A DNA stretch of 64,000 nt from M55B129 sp034189085. GTDB taxonomy: Bacteria; Bacillota; Dethiobacteria; DTU022. Below the pieces are notes generated by a model. That model was given only the letters and a program-made list of their open reading frames with translations. It did not search any database and was not told where the DNA came from. Within the stretch, counting starts at the first letter, position 1. Every line of letters begins with the position of its first letter. The stretch is from contig JAXHVH010000004.1 in assembly GCA_034189085.1 (NCBI GenBank), positions 22,808 to 86,807 on the forward strand. The letters run 5' to 3'. Below are positions 61,500-64,000 of this stretch, in pieces. Position numbers and translations under genes: made by a program.

Positions 61500-62057
61500 A
61501 TGAAAGAAAAGTTTTGCAATGCCTGCGGGCGGGAGTTCAAATTGGGAGAAGCAACCATTAGCTGCAGCTTATGCATGCACAATTATCATGTTTCATGCTG
61601 GGAGAAAACAGGCGGTTGCCCTACCTGGGGTTGCCCTGGCAGACCTGTGCTGACAGGTGAAGAACAGTCCGCTCTTTATATGCGGTGTCCTCACTGCGAC
61701 GAAAGTATTGTCAAATTTGCTGTAAGATGCCCTTATTGCAGAGGACAGTTGATACCCGATCAATCAGCAAAGGTGAAAAGATCCAAAGAAGTTCGCCCCC
61801 CTCAAAGGAGGAACAGGAAAGATCCTATTCTTGCTGCCCTCCTGAACCTGATCTTCCCGGGAGCGGGTTACATGTACCTTGGTCTTTTTAGCAAGGGGCT
61901 TTTATGGTTCCTGGCGGCGGTTGCCGCCTGGTTTTTTACCCGCGGGCTGGGGTTGCTGGCAGTTTATGCCTGGGTTATCTATGATTCAAGCCGTCTTGCT
62001 GTTGCCATGAACCGCGGAGAAAATTCTTCCCACAGCAAAATCATGTTCCGTCCATAA
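61500..62057 (+). CDS. RING-like zinc-finger and TM2-domain membrane protein
   Basis: A 185-residue protein. Residues 1-50 show 'CNACGREFKLGEATISCSLC', 'HNYHVSCWEKTGGCPTWGC', a RING/PHD-like zinc pattern; next a zinc ribbon 'CPHCDESIVKFAVRCPYCRG'; then two C-terminal helices of TM2 type ('IFPGAGYMYLGLFSKGLLWF'). The zinc modules should be cytosolic. Function unknown. ATG 61500 has GGAGGAG upstream. A terminator follows. Confidence 0.82.
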   Translation: MKEKFCNACGREFKLGEATISCSLCMHNYHVSCWEKTGGCPTWGCPGRPVLTGEEQSALYMRCPHCDESIVKFAVRCPYCRGQLIPDQSAKVKRSKEVRPPQRRNRKDPILAALLNLIFPGAGYMYLGLFSKGLLWFLAAVAAWFFTRGLGLLAVYAWVIYDSSRLAVAMNRGENSSHSKIMFRP

Positions 62058-62209
62058 ACAAGCTATCCCCAAAAATGAAAGACTATTATGGCAAATTCGA
62101 TTTTTTGAAAAATATTTTGCCATTTGGACAGAATTTCGCATATTTGTGTTGAATGAAAAAATTGAGTAAGGCCTTAAATTGTTAACCTAACTTCCTACTA
62201 TTTACTTCG

Positions 62210-62232
62210 CAGGGTTTGCGCCCTGTTTTTTT
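62210..62232 (+). terminator. intrinsic terminator after the RING-like gene
   Basis: A 6-bp stem (62210-62215 with 62220-62225), 4-base loop, then eight T residues; it reaches the stop of the convergent ecfT gene. Confidence 0.75.
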
Positions 62233-62986
62233 ATCTTAAATTAAGAGGGATCTGTCCTTTGCTGTAAAGAATGGTGCCATATATAAAAACCATGGTTGCC
62301 GCCGAAGTTAGGGCGATGACAAAATAGTCCCTTTTCTTCATGGTGATAGTTTTATAAGAGGTCCTTTCCGGATAAAGTCTGAAACCGCGCAGTTCGAGCA
62401 AAATTGAAAGCTGCTCTGCTTTCTGCAGAATACCGAAAACAAGCGGCGTAAATATTTCCATGTAAACTTTGAATACCTTTCTTTTGTATACTTTGCGAAG
62501 GTCTGCGCCGCGCATCTGGATGGTATTGAAGGTGGCGCTCAATTCGCCAATCAGGATAGGGATAAATCTTATCCCCAACTGAATCATGAACACAATTTCA
62601 TAGGGGATTTTCATTTTGGACATGGCGAGCAGCAATTTGGCAGTATCGCAGGCAACCAGGATTAACCCGGCTCCAACCAGGATGATAAAACGCATAACAA
62701 CCGCCAGTCCGTAAATCAGCCCATCAGTTGTAAGGAGATGAATCGTCCCAATTATTAGAAGGGGTGTTCCACTCCTCACAAACAGGCTCTGGATGATGAT
62801 TAAGATCAGATAGAGGTAAAATAACTTTCTGAAGTCGTAAAATTTGCCCAGCGGTGTTTTTAAAAAGGCTAGAACCGGGAACAGAATGACCAGCAGGGTT
62901 CCCAGGATAACAGGATCCTGATAGACAATGGCCAGGACGGAAAAGATGGCTGCAATAAAAAGTTTGGTTCTAACATCGAGATCCAT
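62231..62986 (-). CDS. ecfT: energy-coupling factor transporter transmembrane protein EcfT
   Basis: A 251-residue membrane protein with five or so helices and the coupling motifs 'FNTIQMRGADLRKVYK' and 'LLELRGFRLYPERT' (the two Ala/Arg-Gly boxes of EcfT). It joins the ATPases and a vitamin- or metal-binding S component, not in the window. It overlaps the ATPase gene by 17 bases. Confidence 0.85.
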   Translation of the reverse strand: MDLDVRTKLFIAAIFSVLAIVYQDPVILGTLLVILFPVLAFLKTPLGKFYDFRKLFYLYLILIIIQSLFVRSGTPLLIIGTIHLLTTDGLIYGLAVVMRFIILVGAGLILVACDTAKLLLAMSKMKIPYEIVFMIQLGIRFIPILIGELSATFNTIQMRGADLRKVYKRKVFKVYMEIFTPLVFGILQKAEQLSILLELRGFRLYPERTSYKTITMKKRDYFVIALTSAATMVFIYGTILYSKGQIPLNLR

Positions 62987-63641
62987 CGGCTACCACCTTT
63001 CCGTCGACCATTTTGATTTCTCTGTCGCACAATCTGCGAGTGAACTCCTGATCATGACTGACAATAATAGTCCCTGTCCCTTCACGCCCTATATCCCGCA
63101 AAGCTTTCAGCAGGATTTCCTTGCGGAAGGTGTCTATGCTTTTTGTCGGTTCATCGAGAATCAGGTAAGCTGGCTTGAGAGCCAGGACAGCGCAGATCGC
63201 TACCAGCTGTTTTTGTCCTTCGCTGAGGGTCAGGGGCATTTTATGACGCAGCGGCCAGAGGGAAAAATGCTTCAATATATTTGTGCAAACTTTATCAAGC
63301 TCTGTCCCGCTGACGCCTTTCCAGCGCAGCCCGAAAGCAATTTCATCATAAACGGTTGTAGTAAATAACATCTGGGTCGGGTTCTGGAGAACGTATCCCA
63401 GCTTTTCCCCGATTTCCACCAGTGAATAATCGCCTATCGGCCGATCTGCAAGGGCAACTGTTCCTGCCTGCGGTTTTAACAGGCCGAGCATGAGATGGGT
63501 GATTGTTGACTTGCCGCTGCCATTCATACCTGTTAAAGCCACTTTTTCACCCTGTTCAAAGGCAATAGTAACATTCTCAACTGCCGGCTTGCTGCGGCCG
63601 TTATATATGTAGCTGACTCTGTTCAAAGAAATATAAGGCAT
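62970..63641 (-). CDS. ecfA: energy-coupling factor transporter ATP-binding protein
   Basis: A 223-residue ATPase with Walker A 'GMNGSGKSTITHLMLG', signature 'LSEGQKQLVAICAVLA' (LSEGQ variant of LSGGQ) and Walker B 'YLILDEPTKSID'. It is one of two ECF ATPases. It lies 71 bases after the partial second ATPase gene. Confidence 0.87.
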   Translation of the reverse strand: MPYISLNRVSYIYNGRSKPAVENVTIAFEQGEKVALTGMNGSGKSTITHLMLGLLKPQAGTVALADRPIGDYSLVEIGEKLGYVLQNPTQMLFTTTVYDEIAFGLRWKGVSGTELDKVCTNILKHFSLWPLRHKMPLTLSEGQKQLVAICAVLALKPAYLILDEPTKSIDTFRKEILLKALRDIGREGTGTIIVSHDQEFTRRLCDREIKMVDGKVVADGSRC

Positions 63642-63712
63642 GTTTTTCTGCTCCTATTTTGTCCCAGGGGTCCCTGCACTTTTGGCTGTAAAACGCTCTG
63701 CGGCCGGTTTCC

Positions 63713-64000
63713 TTAACCTTCCCAGGTGGAAAGCAGTTTACGATCCATCAGGAATTGACGATCAGCAAGAATTTGGTCCCGAGGACCGCGCCGGATGATT
63801 TTGCCATCCTCGAGAATGAAAATCTTATCGTAAACCAGGTGACCTTTGCCGGTATGATCAATTAACACCATGGTTGTGCCTCTTTTTTTCAGCAGTTGCA
63901 TTACCTGAATTATTTTTTCCGTGCCGGCCTGGTCAAGCATGGAAAGCGACTCGTCGAAAACGATTATCGAGGGGTTCATGGCCAGCACAGTGGCCAGGGT
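63713..64000 (-). CDS. ecfA: second ECF transporter ATP-binding protein, C-terminal part (5' end outside window)
   Basis: The frame is open to the right edge and shows the region after the ABC signature: 'TLATVLAMNPSIIVFDESLS' with a Walker B of D-E-S, then 'LIDHTGKGHLVYDKIFILEDG'. The usual H-loop HD reads DH here. It pairs with the ATPase at 62970. The start, Walker A and signature lie outside the window. Confidence 0.85.
   Translation of the reverse strand, partial: TLATVLAMNPSIIVFDESLSMLDQAGTEKIIQVMQLLKKRGTTMVLIDHTGKGHLVYDKIFILEDGKIIRRGPRDQILADRQFLMDRKLLSTWEG

Noticed and set aside
1..64000. Mobile element, prophage or transfer-island boundaries
   Set aside because: I found no transposase, integrase, phage gene, tRNA-flanked attachment site or terminal repeat, and gene content looks chromosomal throughout.

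Overview
The window looks like chromosomal DNA from an anaerobic, low-to-mid GC member of the Clostridia (Bacillota). Supporting signs: purine-rich Shine-Dalgarno sites with many TTG and GTG starts; Firmicute-typical genes (HutP, MrfA/MrfB, ECF transporter, OpuC-type transporter); and anaerobic traits (FeoAB, lysine-fermentation enzymes, corrinoid-dependent methyltransferases, a B12 riboswitch). I saw no tRNA, rRNA, insertion sequence, prophage or CRISPR array. Genus-level placement is not possible from sequence reading alone.

Layout. 1-6.5 kb: end of a UPF0210 gene, a tocopherol-cyclase-like protein, a first MttB-superfamily methyltransferase, a family C69 Ntn-hydrolase, and a cobalamin riboswitch with a long leader ahead of cob(I)alamin adenosyltransferase. 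6.5-13.8 kb: an ABC-2 exporter, a phosphoserine aminotransferase, a zinc-type ABC uptake operon with its Fur-family regulator and a candidate Fur-box, and a truncated DUF523/DUF1722 gene. 14-18.4 kb: a surface-protein island, with one four-repeat lipoprotein and two membrane-anchored beta-helix proteins. 18.5-21.1 kb: a DtxR-family regulator with feoA and feoB behind a clear promoter and operator. 21.2-24.7 kb: mrfB-mrfA DNA repair pair. 25-28.6 kb: a lysine-fermentation-type cluster (kdd, class III aminotransferase, kal, kce). 28.7-34.5 kb: radical SAM protein, mnmG, nadE, cation efflux.

35-44.6 kb is the most distinctive region: an MttB homologue plus its corrinoid protein, a four-gene quaternary-amine ABC transporter, a CBS protein, another MttB homologue and a zinc alcohol dehydrogenase. 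No MttB gene has an in-frame stop, so all are of the non-pyrrolysine type exemplified by glycine betaine methyltransferase MtgB. Together with the riboswitch-controlled adenosyltransferase they suggest import and corrinoid-dependent demethylation of betaine-like compounds. The transporter's binding protein appears circularly permuted: the usual C-terminal half comes first.

45-64 kb: galU, an amidase, a pair of GATE-domain membrane proteins, a FetAB-like ABC exporter, a site-2 protease, queG, a PAP2 phosphatase, two tatA and one tatC followed by a MobA-like nucleotidyltransferase and a CofE-like ligase, apolipoprotein N-acyltransferase, a MarR regulator, a DUF4349 lipoprotein, an orphan HutP, a RING-like/TM2 protein, and an ECF transporter cut by the right edge.
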